DNA of 64,000 nt, from positions 1 to 64,000 of the forward strand of contig DATCZA010000013.1 of the NCBI GenBank assembly GCA_036526135.1, written 5' to 3'. Below, one piece after another: positions 33,261 through 41,201 of the stretch; positions within the stretch are counted from its first letter, which is position 1, and each line of letters starts with the position of its first letter. The translations under genes and the position numbers were made by a program. Below the pieces are notes generated by a model. It was not told the DNA's origin, did not search any database, and was given only the letters and a program-made list of their open reading frames with translations. Origin of the DNA: UBA2965 sp036526135. Lineage in GTDB: Bacteria; Pseudomonadota; Gammaproteobacteria; Pseudomonadales; Azotimanducaceae.

Positions 33261-34303
33261 GCAAGCTCGCGCTGCAAGGCACCGTCCACAACCACGGCCT
33301 CGCCGTCCAGGTGAACGGAGCAGTTGCGCAGCGGCAGGTCGAAGTGGCCGAGGGTATGGCGCCCGGCGACTTCGTTGGCGCCGGTGGAGTATAGGAAATT
33401 GCCGCCGAACGCTCGCAACTCCGTGCCGTTGAAGTCGTTGCGATCGTACATGGTCATGGCGTCCCAGCGGGCGGCGTTGTTCATGCCCCAACCGAGATGG
33501 CTGGCGGCGTAGGCTTCCTGGTCTCCCCACGCCGCGAAGTAGCTGCGCATCAGCTCGGCGTCCACCCCCGCCCCGTCGATCTCCGTGACGTAGTCGGCGT
33601 CGATGCTGAGCGCCACGGGGTTCTCCAGGTAACGCTTGAACGTCAGGTTAACGTCACCGCGGTCGAGAACGAGAACGCCGCTCACCGAGCCGGCCGCGGG
33701 GAAACAAAGGCAAAGCCCGCCGGGCCAGTGACTCATGATGCCGGGGCGCGCAACGTAGCCCCAGCCGCCGCCGGCCACGGAGCCTTCGAGAGAGACGGTG
33801 AGGTCCGTCCCCGCGGCCGAGGTCACCTTCATCTGGCTCGCGCCGCGCAGCTTCCTGATACCGGCCTTGACCCGGGTCTCCAGGGCCTCGTCGGGCTCCA
33901 GCCGTTCCAGGGCCTCCGGGTGCTCGTTGGAAATCATCAGCACCCGGGCGCCGCCCTTGAGGATTTCCGGCAGCTCGGGCGCGTGAAGCATGCCCTCGAC
34001 GGTGCAGTCGACGACGAATCCCGCCGACGACAGCGCGGCGACGACGGAACGCGAGTGGCCAATCACGTCGGTTGCGCCCGTGGAACGAACGGGCACCGGC
34101 GCCTTCTGTGGCGGCGTAGGGATCACCAGATGGTAGGGCCTGGCCCCGAGCCTGAGCAGGGCGAGCTCGGCGAGCTGTGCGTTGGCCGGCCGGCTCTGGC
34201 TCTCAGAGAGGATGGCGACCTCCTCGTTCTCAGCAACGGCGCACCGCTCGAACACCCGTGCGAAGCAGTCGATCCACTTGCCCTCGATACGTTCCTGCAG
34301 CAT
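33257..34303 (-). CDS. NicX-like 2,5-dihydroxypyridine 5,6-dioxygenase family protein
   Basis: A 348-residue protein closely following the layout of NicX, the Fe(II) extradiol-type enzyme that opens 2,5-dihydroxypyridine in nicotinate degradation. Candidate iron ligands are His269 (SHLGWG), His320 and Asp322 (GHFDLPLRN); His192 (SHWPGG) matches the substrate-binding histidine. Spacing agrees with the known NicX site within a few residues. ATG 34303 is preferred over TTG 34318 because GGGGA lies 8 bases before it. It is the first gene of a four-gene operon (dioxygenase, hydrolase remnant, acyl-CoA dehydrogenase, CoA ligase). The true substrate may be another hydroxylated heterocycle; no nicotinate hydroxylase genes are in the window. 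Confidence 0.75.
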   Translation of the reverse strand: MLQERIEGKWIDCFARVFERCAVAENEEVAILSESQSRPANAQLAELALLRLGARPYHLVIPTPPQKAPVPVRSTGATDVIGHSRSVVAALSSAGFVVDCTVEGMLHAPELPEILKGGARVLMISNEHPEALERLEPDEALETRVKAGIRKLRGASQMKVTSAAGTDLTVSLEGSVAGGGWGYVARPGIMSHWPGGLCLCFPAAGSVSGVLVLDRGDVNLTFKRYLENPVALSIDADYVTEIDGAGVDAELMRSYFAAWGDQEAYAASHLGWGMNNAARWDAMTMYDRNDFNGTELRAFGGNFLYSTGANEVAGRHTLGHFDLPLRNCSVHLDGEAVVVDGALQRELA

Positions 34304-34433
34304 TCGACGTTTCCCCAAAATGCCGCATTGTACAGGGGTTGCCGGCGTCCGCAGCGGTCCCGGCAGCCGCCCCTGTGGGTAACGGGTGGGGGGTATTGGG
34401 GTATAAAGACACCACCCGTGCGAGGAGAGAGCA

Positions 34434-34679
34434 ATGAGCCTGATACGCTACCCGGTGGTTCAGTACGCGTACGTCGTCGACGACATCGAAGCCGCCGGGT
34501 ATCCCGCCGTGACCACCCTGACGTCCGCCGCCCGGGTGGCCTACATGGACACTCGGCCCATCCTGGGCTGCTTCGTGGAGCTCTACGAGGACAACGCCCC
34601 GCTGCGGGAGACCTTCGCCCACTGGAAGGCCGTCCACGACGCCTGGAACGGCGTCAGCGACCCGATTCGCGATGCCTGA
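34434..34679 (+). pseudogene. VOC family gene with internal in-frame deletion
   Basis: An 81-codon frame with a good ribosome site (AGGAGAGAG) and a -10-like TATAAA at 34402-34407. Its first 21 residues (MSLIRYPVVQYAYVVDDIEA) and last 60 (from GYPAVTTL to SDPIRDA) align with the two ends of the intact 173-residue VOC protein at 47713-48234. Residues equal to about 22-112 of that protein are missing. The lost part contains the first module and most metal or substrate ligands, so normal function is unlikely. The junction lies where the intact homologue has Glu-Ala on both sides, compatible with recombination between short repeats. The stop overlaps the cupin start by 8 bases. Confidence 0.75.
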
Positions 34680-35265
34680 CCCTGAACAGCCCGGCGAGCT
34701 GCCCTTCCGGCCAGCGGACGCGATCCTTCGACCCGAGTCATTTCTGCCGGCCGCTGACGGCACGGAAGTCTGCGCTTTCCTCAATCCCTACGACGCGCGC
34801 GGCGCTGCCAGCGCGCACTCGGCGGGCGAAGCGATCAGCATGGCCGCCGGGCGGATAGGGCCAGGTGTGCGTTCCGCCATTCACGTCCATCCGGCGCTGA
34901 CGCAGATCACCTACGTCACCGCGGGCACGCTCACCGCGCGGATGCGGGATCCGGGGGAGAGCGAACCGTCCCGACTCGAGGTGCCCACTGGAGCCGCCGT
35001 GCTGACCGAGGCAGGCACCCTGCTGCAGCTGTGCAACGAAACGGACCGGACCGTGGAAGTGCTCTACGTGTCCACGCCCGCATACGTTCTGGAGACCGCG
35101 GCTGACGGCGCCATCCGCTACGAGGACGCGTTGATCCTGGGCGCGGACTGGGACGCGCCCGCGGTGGCCCACTGGAACGTCGAGACCGCAACACAGGCGC
35201 GCAGCCGGGCGACGGCGCGACGCGCCGAGGCGGCCGGGCGGATAGCCGGGCGAACCAGGCGCTGA
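34672..35265 (+). CDS. Cupin domain-containing protein
   Basis: A 197-residue single-domain cupin. Motif 1 is visible as GPGVRSAIHVHPALTQITYVTAGTL (about residues 63-87), giving two His and a Gln or Glu-like position as metal ligands. Motif 2 is near EAGTLLQLCNETDRTVEVLYVS, in which the usual His is replaced. About 50 residues at the C-terminus are Ala/Arg-rich and probably disordered. The start overlaps the truncated VOC gene, suggesting that the two were translated together. Enzymatic role (dioxygenase, isomerase or regulator) cannot be told. Confidence 0.75.
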   Translation: MPDPEQPGELPFRPADAILRPESFLPAADGTEVCAFLNPYDARGAASAHSAGEAISMAAGRIGPGVRSAIHVHPALTQITYVTAGTLTARMRDPGESEPSRLEVPTGAAVLTEAGTLLQLCNETDRTVEVLYVSTPAYVLETAADGAIRYEDALILGADWDAPAVAHWNVETATQARSRATARRAEAAGRIAGRTRR

Positions 35266-35283
35266 CGCGCCGCGACGATCCAG

Positions 35284-35904
35284 CTAAGCCCGCGACTCGG
35301 TGAGCGCGCGTTGAACCAGATGCTCGAGGGTCTCGTAGGGTTGCGCGCCGACGACGCCGTAGCCACCGGCGACGAACGTCGGCACGCCGGTGATCCCGTA
35401 TCGCCGCGAGCGCTTCCAATCCTCGTCCACGGCATTGGAGAAAGTCCGCTGGTCGATCACCTCCCGGGCACCGCCGGGATCGAGACCTGCGGACTTCGCG
35501 ATGTCGACGAGCACGCCGGCATCACCGATATTCAGCCCGTCAACGAAATAGGCGCGAAACAGGGCGTCGTGTATGGCTTCGCCACCGGGGCGGGAGTCGG
35601 CCCACTTCCCGAGTTCCTGAGCGAGCCGGCTGTTGAACGTGTGGGTACGACGGCCGTAAGGAAGCCCCTCCTCGTCCATGAGCGCTTTCATCCGCACGTA
35701 CATGGCATCCAGATCGATCTCGCGACCGGCGAAGAGCGCTTCGATGGTGATTCCCTCCTCGGGAGTTTCCGGATGCAGGGGGAAGGCAACCCAGCGAACC
35801 TCCAGATCGAAGCTGGACTTCAGTTTTTCAATACGCCCGGTACTGAGGTAACACCAGGGTCATATGTAGTCGCTGAAGATCTCCAGCTTCAACTGATCGG
35901 TCAT
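35284..35904 (-). CDS. Predicted selenoprotein: FrnE/DsbA-family oxidoreductase with Sec-x-x-Cys (TGA at codon 15)
   Basis: Read from ATG 35904 to the final TGA at 35284-35286 with one internal TGA (35860-35862) as codon 15, the frame encodes 206 residues. The N-terminus MTDQLKLEIFSDYI, then TGA, then PWCYLSTGRIEKL matches the FrnE/DsbA pattern FSDxxCPWCY, so TGA stands exactly where the first redox Cys belongs (U15-P-W-C18). After it the frame continues through the helical insertion (RTHTFNSRLAQELGKWAD) to the cis-Pro loop GITGVPTFV (Pro175). A hairpin fitting a bacterial SECIS lies 13 bases after the TGA. Known role of the family: thiol-disulfide exchange or GST-like isomerisation. No sel genes are in the window. 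The alternative is a point mutation or sequencing error from TGC/TGT. Confidence 0.85.
35828..35846 (-). promoter_or_regulatory. Putative bacterial SECIS element
   Basis: On the minus strand, TCAGTAC (35846-35840) pairs with GTATTGA (35834-35828), giving a 7-bp stem (one G-U pair) with the loop CGGGC. The stem starts 13 bases and the loop 20 bases after the in-frame TGA at 35862-35860. This fits the known bacterial SECIS rule of a short apical stem-loop 16-37 bases after UGA with a G in the first two loop bases. SelB recognition is inferred. Confidence 0.7.
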
Positions 35905-36026
35905 CTGCCCGTCCCGCTTCGACTTTGCGCCATCGTAACCCGTCGTTGCCCGCCACGCCCATCTCTGTTAAATCCCTCGTTCGTCCCGTCATCCGGCGGG
36001 CTTGGGTTCGAGGAGGGGAAGCGTTC

Positions 36027-39000
36027 ATGGGTTGGCTGCGGGCCACACTGATTGCGGTGCTCGCTGTGGTCGTCGCCCTCGGGGCGATGGCCGTGTGGCT
36101 CACTCAGGCAGATCTGAGTTTCTTGAAGCCCCAGGTGGAACGCCTGATCGCGGAGCAGACGGGCCGCGCTTTCACCATCGGCGGTGAGTTTTCCCTGAAC
36201 GCGGGGCGGCGCACGGCGATCGTTGCCGAGGATGTACGGCTGGGCAATGCGGAATGGGCGAGCGACCCAGAAATGGCGCGCATCGGGCGGCTACGGTTGG
36301 AGTTGGATCTGCTCTCCCTGCTGCGCGGACCAGCACGCATCCACCTCATCGAGTTGGAAGACGCCTCCGTGCTCCTGGAGAACCCGGCCGACCGGGATGG
36401 CAACTGGGTAATCTCTGCAGATGAGCCCGACGCGGCCGACTCGTTGACGCTGCCCGTGCTGGGGGACATCGTCGTCGACGCCCTGTCCGTTACCTACCTG
36501 GACCCGGAACTCGAGGGGCCGCTCAGCATCGAGGTGGTCGACGCCCGCCAGCATTTCGACCCTGAGACCGACGGCCTCAGCGGGTCCCTCCAGGCGACCG
36601 TCAATGGTCGCTCGGTGGTCGTCAGCTCCCATGTCAGTCCTCTGCCTGCCGTGATCGCCGGGGAGGACTTCGACTTCGAGCTCTCCCTGATCGCCAAAGC
36701 ATTGACCCTGACCGCCTCGGGGCACATGGACGACCTCGGGAGACCCCGCCGTCCGGCCCTGAAGGTGAACCTGATGAGCCCCGACGTCGACCTGATCACC
36801 GATGCCCTGGGCGCGGAAGAGTTCGGAGATGGCGGGCTGGATCTGAACATCGAGCTGACCCCGGGCACCGATACAGTGGCGCTGACGGCGACCGGCGATC
36901 TGGCCGGTCTCCGGGTGAGGGTCGACGCCGCGGCCGACGACTTGAGCTCGATGCGCGAATCGAGCCTGAACCTGAGCGTTCAGGGACCCCGCTTCGGGCG
37001 CGTGATGGACGTTTTCGGTCTGGAGGGGCTGCCGGACGATCCGTTCCAGGCGTCGGGTCAGGTAAAACGCTCCGGCCCCGTATTGACGCTGAGCGACGTG
37101 CTGCTGGAGGTGGAAGGCACCCGCCTCGAGATCGAAGGGCAGACGCGCGGATTTCCGGGAATCGATGCAGCGTCCCTGAGGCTTCGCCTCGAGGGTCGGG
37201 AACTCGGCCGGTTCCAGCGTTTCCTCTCCCTTCCGGACTGGGCGGTGGGTCCCTTTACGGTTGCGGGTTCCATCGAGCACTCCGAAGGCCAGACGGACAC
37301 CCTGGACCTTGCCGCCGCCACCTCGCTGGCCAACGTCAGCCTGCGAGGCCCCATCGGCGATCCACCCGAGTACGGCGGCACCGAGCTGAGCCTGACCGCC
37401 AGCGGCAGGGATCTCAGAGCGCTGGTGAAGGTGACTGAAAGCCTGGAACCGACTGCTCTGGAGGCGGTTCCTGCCAAGCCGTTCAGTTCCGGCGGTCGCT
37501 TGACGGTAAAGCGCCGCGTCTTCGAGCTGAGCGCCGTTTACCTCGAAATCGAGGAATCCAGATTCGACCTGGAAGGTTCGCTCTCCCGCAGGGCCGACCT
37601 CGTCGGCAGCCGTGTCACCGTCACCGGGCGCGGCGGAGAGCTCGAAAGCCTGATCGCCGACGCCGCGGGCCTCGATTTCAAGCCGGCCCCCTTCGAAGTC
37701 ACCGCCACGCTGGAGCGCACGCCCGAAACGCTTCAGATCCACGACCTTCTGCTCACGAACGAGCGCGGCGGCGAGGTGCGCCTGAACGCGGAGCTCGGGC
37801 TACCTTTCCCGGCGAGCAGGGCGGCAGACGTCAATCTGGTGGCCCGGGGGCCCGACGTCTCTGCGCTACCGGTTCAACCCCAACGCCTGGAACTCGAGCC
37901 GCTGCCGTTCGAGGCGCTTCTGCGCGCCAGCCTGCGCGGCGACCGGCTCACCGTAGACAAGGGGAGCCTGGTCCTCGGAGAGGCCGAGCTCGACTGGCGC
38001 GGCACCTTCGACCTGCCCCCGGAGTTCTCCGCCACCGAATCGACCCTGTCAGTGAACGTCCCCGAGCTAGCGGCGCTGGGCAGGCTCGATGGCGAGCCGT
38101 TGCCGGCCGCGCCTTTGAGCCTGAGCGCGCGCGCCAGCGGCACGAGCACCACGCTGAGGCTCGAAGGCATCGAGGCGGAGCTCGGCGCCTCAGCGCTCTC
38201 CGGCGATCTTCAGCTGGACGTCGGCGGTACCCGGCCGCGACTGCAGGCAAAGATCCACATCCCGACATTGGACGTGCCGGTGAGCGAAGACGCGCAGGAG
38301 GCGCGGCGCCCGCCGCCGGCGGACGGTCGGCTGATCCCCGACGTCGCTCTGCCGGTCGACGGTCTGGACGTCATGGATGGGGCGCTCGAACTGACCGTGG
38401 ACGAGCTGAGATTCGGCGACCTGACGTTTACCCAGGGGTTCCTGTCCGCCGTGCTGGAGGACGGCAACTTGCTGGTGGAACGCCTCGACATCCGCCCACC
38501 CAGCGGCCGGGTGCAAGGCCGTCTAGCGGTCCGGCCGGAAGACGAATCCGGCACCATCGACCTCGAGCTCCGCGGTGATCGGGTGGCGCTGAACGTGGCG
38601 GCAAACCTCGAACCGTCCGCGGAGCCTGCCGACCAGCTCGTGTTCGACGTCGACGTGTATCTGCGCGCCCGAGGCACCGATGCGCGGGCTCTGGCAGCAT
38701 CGCTGGAAGGCGAGGTCAGCGCGCTGAGCGACGGGGGCCGGATCCACAACCGACAGCTCGCGCTGATCTTCGGCGGGTTCGGGCGCGAGCTGCTCGGCAA
38801 CATCAATCCTTTCATCAAACATGATCCTTACACGGATTTGTCCTGTGTGGTGTTTCGATTCTCCGCAACGGACGGCATTCTGAAAGCCGATCCGTACCTC
38901 GCGATACGCTCCGACAAGCTGAACCTGGTCAGCAGCGGATTCGCCAACCTGGCCACCGAGCGCATCGATTTCACCTTCAACGCGCTGCCAAGACTCCGAC

Positions 39001-39248
39001 TGAGTATCAGCGCCACCGAGCTGATCAACCCCTACGTGCGGGTGAGTGGAACCCTGCTTAAGCCGACCTTGAGCCTGGACAGCCGAAGCGCGGCGGTGAC
39101 GGGCGGCGCGGCGGCATTGACCGGAGGTTTGTCCCTGCTCGCTCAGGCCACCTGGAAGCGCACTTTCGGCTCCCGCGACGCCTGCGGCAAGGCCCTGGAG
39201 GAACTGCGCGCGGAAGAGGGCGCAGCAGCAGCCGTCACGCCACCCTGA
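36027..39248 (+). CDS. AsmA family protein
   Basis: A 1073-residue protein from ATG 36027 (AGGAGG site 10 bases upstream). The N-terminal membrane anchor is at about residues 4-26. Next comes the AsmA signature LKPQVERLIAEQTGRAFTIGGEF with LRLELDLLSLLRG. A very long series of beta-strand repeats (LRLEGRELGRFQRFLSL and similar) follows. The conserved C-terminal AsmA region includes GLIRxN-like segments such as DLSCVVFRFSATDGILKADPYLA and the end PTLSLDSRSAA. AsmA-like proteins form hydrophobic grooves that carry phospholipid across the envelope or affect outer-membrane assembly. It is divergent from the selenoprotein gene and convergent, with a 14-base overlap, with the MDR gene. Confidence 0.88.
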   Translation: MGWLRATLIAVLAVVVALGAMAVWLTQADLSFLKPQVERLIAEQTGRAFTIGGEFSLNAGRRTAIVAEDVRLGNAEWASDPEMARIGRLRLELDLLSLLRGPARIHLIELEDASVLLENPADRDGNWVISADEPDAADSLTLPVLGDIVVDALSVTYLDPELEGPLSIEVVDARQHFDPETDGLSGSLQATVNGRSVVVSSHVSPLPAVIAGEDFDFELSLIAKALTLTASGHMDDLGRPRRPALKVNLMSPDVDLITDALGAEEFGDGGLDLNIELTPGTDTVALTATGDLAGLRVRVDAAADDLSSMRESSLNLSVQGPRFGRVMDVFGLEGLPDDPFQASGQVKRSGPVLTLSDVLLEVEGTRLEIEGQTRGFPGIDAASLRLRLEGRELGRFQRFLSLPDWAVGPFTVAGSIEHSEGQTDTLDLAAATSLANVSLRGPIGDPPEYGGTELSLTASGRDLRALVKVTESLEPTALEAVPAKPFSSGGRLTVKRRVFELSAVYLEIEESRFDLEGSLSRRADLVGSRVTVTGRGGELESLIADAAGLDFKPAPFEVTATLERTPETLQIHDLLLTNERGGEVRLNAELGLPFPASRAADVNLVARGPDVSALPVQPQRLELEPLPFEALLRASLRGDRLTVDKGSLVLGEAELDWRGTFDLPPEFSATESTLSVNVPELAALGRLDGEPLPAAPLSLSARASGTSTTLRLEGIEAELGASALSGDLQLDVGGTRPRLQAKIHIPTLDVPVSEDAQEARRPPPADGRLIPDVALPVDGLDVMDGALELTVDELRFGDLTFTQGFLSAVLEDGNLLVERLDIRPPSGRVQGRLAVRPEDESGTIDLELRGDRVALNVAANLEPSAEPADQLVFDVDVYLRARGTDARALAASLEGEVSALSDGGRIHNRQLALIFGGFGRELLGNINPFIKHDPYTDLSCVVFRFSATDGILKADPYLAIRSDKLNLVSSGFANLATERIDFTFNALPRLRLSISATELINPYVRVSGTLLKPTLSLDSRSAAVTGGAAALTGGLSLLAQATWKRTFGSRDACGKALEELRAEEGAAAAVTPP

Positions 39249-40245
39249 CCAGCTGCACGCCGAAGTTCTCGCCTTTGAGGACGCGAATCAGCGCTGCCGG
39301 CGTCTGCCCGATTCCCTGCAGCACGTCCTCGGCATACTTGAGCTCTCCCGTCGCGAGCAGGGACTCCAGCCGCCCAAAGGCCTCCTCGAAGCGGTGGGAG
39401 AAGTTGTAGACGTAGAATCCGGCCATTTCAGCCTGGCGATAGACCAGATTGAAGTAGTTCTTCGGTCCGTACCAGTCCAGGTCGTGGTTGTACTGAGACG
39501 TTCCGCCACACAGCACCACCCTGGCGCCCTGGGCAATGCGCGCAAGCGCAGCGTCGAGGATCTCTCCCCCGACGTTGTCGAAGTAGACGTCTATGCCGTC
39601 AGGGCAGGCTCCGTCCAGGGCTGCGGCGACGTCTTCACGTTTGTAGTTGATCGCCGCCGCGCAGCCTAGATCGTTGGTGAGCCAGGAACACTTCTCGTCG
39701 CTGCCTGCTATCCCGACTACCCGGCAGCCCTGCAGCCGGCCCAGCTGACAGACCAGCGAGCCGACGTTGCCCGCCGCCGCCGAGACCACCAGCGTGTCGC
39801 CCACGTGCGGCTTGGCATACTCGATCATGCCGAAGTAGGCGGTTGCACCCCCGGCCCCCAGCACATGCAGCAGGGTGCTTTCCGGCATCCCCGGTCTGGC
39901 TGCCACCTTCCGCACGGGGTGGCGCGTGGCGCCGTCCGAGATGGCGTACTCCTGCCAGCCGAGATCCCCGATGACGAGTTCGCCCTCGGCAAACCCCGGA
40001 TGGCGGGAGGCGACCACCTGGCCCAGCCCCGTTCCGCGCATGGTGGCCCCGATCGGCACTGGACGGCGCGCGATGCCGCCAGAGGTGAGCGCCATCCGGG
40101 CCGGCGGGCTCACCACCAGATAGCGCGTGCCGATGAGAAACTCGCCGTCCTCCGGCTCGCCCACCGACTCGCTGACGAACTGGAAATTGGCCTCTTCCAC
40201 CTGGTCCTCCGGGCGCGACGCGACCGTCCATCTGCCGTTGTCCAT
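39235..40245 (-). CDS. NADP-dependent MDR oxidoreductase (CurA/leukotriene B4 12-hydroxydehydrogenase-like)
   Basis: A 336-residue zinc-independent medium-chain dehydrogenase. The N-terminal domain contains TRYLVVSPPARMAL and GATMRGTGLGQVVAS. The nucleotide motif is VVSAAAGNVGSLVCQLGRLQG (AxxGxxG type). A later segment FDNVGGEILDAALARI is characteristic of prostaglandin reductase and CurA enzymes, which reduce enone double bonds with NADPH. It starts at ATG 40245, 4 bases after the stop of the EamA gene, forming a two-gene operon. Substrate unknown. Confidence 0.88.
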   Translation of the reverse strand: MDNGRWTVASRPEDQVEEANFQFVSESVGEPEDGEFLIGTRYLVVSPPARMALTSGGIARRPVPIGATMRGTGLGQVVASRHPGFAEGELVIGDLGWQEYAISDGATRHPVRKVAARPGMPESTLLHVLGAGGATAYFGMIEYAKPHVGDTLVVSAAAGNVGSLVCQLGRLQGCRVVGIAGSDEKCSWLTNDLGCAAAINYKREDVAAALDGACPDGIDVYFDNVGGEILDAALARIAQGARVVLCGGTSQYNHDLDWYGPKNYFNLVYRQAEMAGFYVYNFSHRFEEAFGRLESLLATGELKYAEDVLQGIGQTPAALIRVLKGENFGVQLVRVA

Positions 40246-40249
40246 CCAC

Positions 40250-41140
40250 TCATCCTGCCGGGCTGCGGTTGATCAGCACGATACCAGATCCAACCAGCAG
40301 CAAGGCGATCACGAACGCTGGCGTAATCTGATCATCGAAGATCAGCCATCCGAACAAGACCCCGAACACCGGCGCCAGCAGGCTGAAGGAAGCCATGTGG
40401 GAGACGGGATATATCGACAGGATCCAGAACCAGACCACGAAGCCGATGGCGACGATCACGATGACCTGAAACGCAAACATCCCGAGGATGGCCGGTGTGG
40501 GCTCACGCACCGTGTCGCCGAACAGAGGCGCCACCGCCAGCAGAATCACGGCGGATACGGCGAGCTGGTAGAGCAGGTTCATCTCCGGCGAGCATCGCTG
40601 CAGCCGGGTGGTACGGGTGAGCAGCGCTATGCTCGCCCAGAAGATCGCGCCTCCCAGCGCCAGCAGGTCTCCGATCCAGGCCTGCTCGCCGGCCGAGCCG
40701 GAGCCGATGCCAAGACCCAGGGCTACGCCGGCCAGCGCGAGGACAAGGCCGCCGGCCTTGAGCAGCGTCATCCGCTCGCCCGGAACGAGAAAGTGGGCGC
40801 CGATGGTCACCCATACCGGCATGACGTAGAAAAACAGGGAGACCCTGGCCACGCTGGTGTAGTCCAAAGCGAGGAAGAGCAGGCAGAACTCGCCGGAGAA
40901 AAGCAGGCCGTTGAGCATCCCCAGGCCCAGGCTGCCATCGGTGACCGAGAGACGCTTGCGCATCACGAGCGCGTAGCCGAGAACGGGCAGGATGGCACAC
41001 GCGGAGCGCAATCCCGACTGAAACACGGGAGCAAATCCATCGTTGACAAGCTTGACCACGGACTGGTTCAGTCCCAGCAGGACGTTCATGACGATGAGCG
41101 TTACGGCCGCCAGAGTGTCTATGTGGTCTTTGCGCTGCAT
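40250..41140 (-). CDS. EamA/DMT family transporter
   Basis: A 296-residue inner-membrane protein with ten predicted helices in two five-helix EamA repeats. The first runs from about residue 10 to 138 (SGEFCLLFLALDYTSVARVS), the second from about 158 to 290 (HMASFSLLAPVFGVLFGWLI). These carriers export amino acids, nucleotides or small metabolites. ATG at 41140 lies within the 61-base gap divergent from the DUF2235 gene. It is the first gene of a pair with the MDR oxidoreductase. Substrate unknown. Confidence 0.88.
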   Translation of the reverse strand: MQRKDHIDTLAAVTLIVMNVLLGLNQSVVKLVNDGFAPVFQSGLRSACAILPVLGYALVMRKRLSVTDGSLGLGMLNGLLFSGEFCLLFLALDYTSVARVSLFFYVMPVWVTIGAHFLVPGERMTLLKAGGLVLALAGVALGLGIGSGSAGEQAWIGDLLALGGAIFWASIALLTRTTRLQRCSPEMNLLYQLAVSAVILLAVAPLFGDTVREPTPAILGMFAFQVIVIVAIGFVVWFWILSIYPVSHMASFSLLAPVFGVLFGWLIFDDQITPAFVIALLLVGSGIVLINRSPAG

Positions 41141-41201
41141 GGGGCAGCATGATAGCCGCAGTGAACCGAACGGGTATCAACGAAACCCGGGGAGGGAGCA
41201 A

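Noticed and set aside
35284..35703. The 139-residue frame starting at 35703 taken as the whole gene
   Set aside because: It lacks the thioredoxin-fold N-terminus and redox motif, which are present in the same frame just upstream behind a single TGA. The gene is better read from 35904 with that TGA as Sec.
35847..35859. A nearer hairpin (CCC-T-GGT pairing with ACC-GGG) starting right after the TGA as the SECIS element
   Set aside because: Its loop would lie only about 7 bases from the TGA, shorter than the known range, and the stem has a bulge. The stem at 35828-35846 fits distance and loop rules better.
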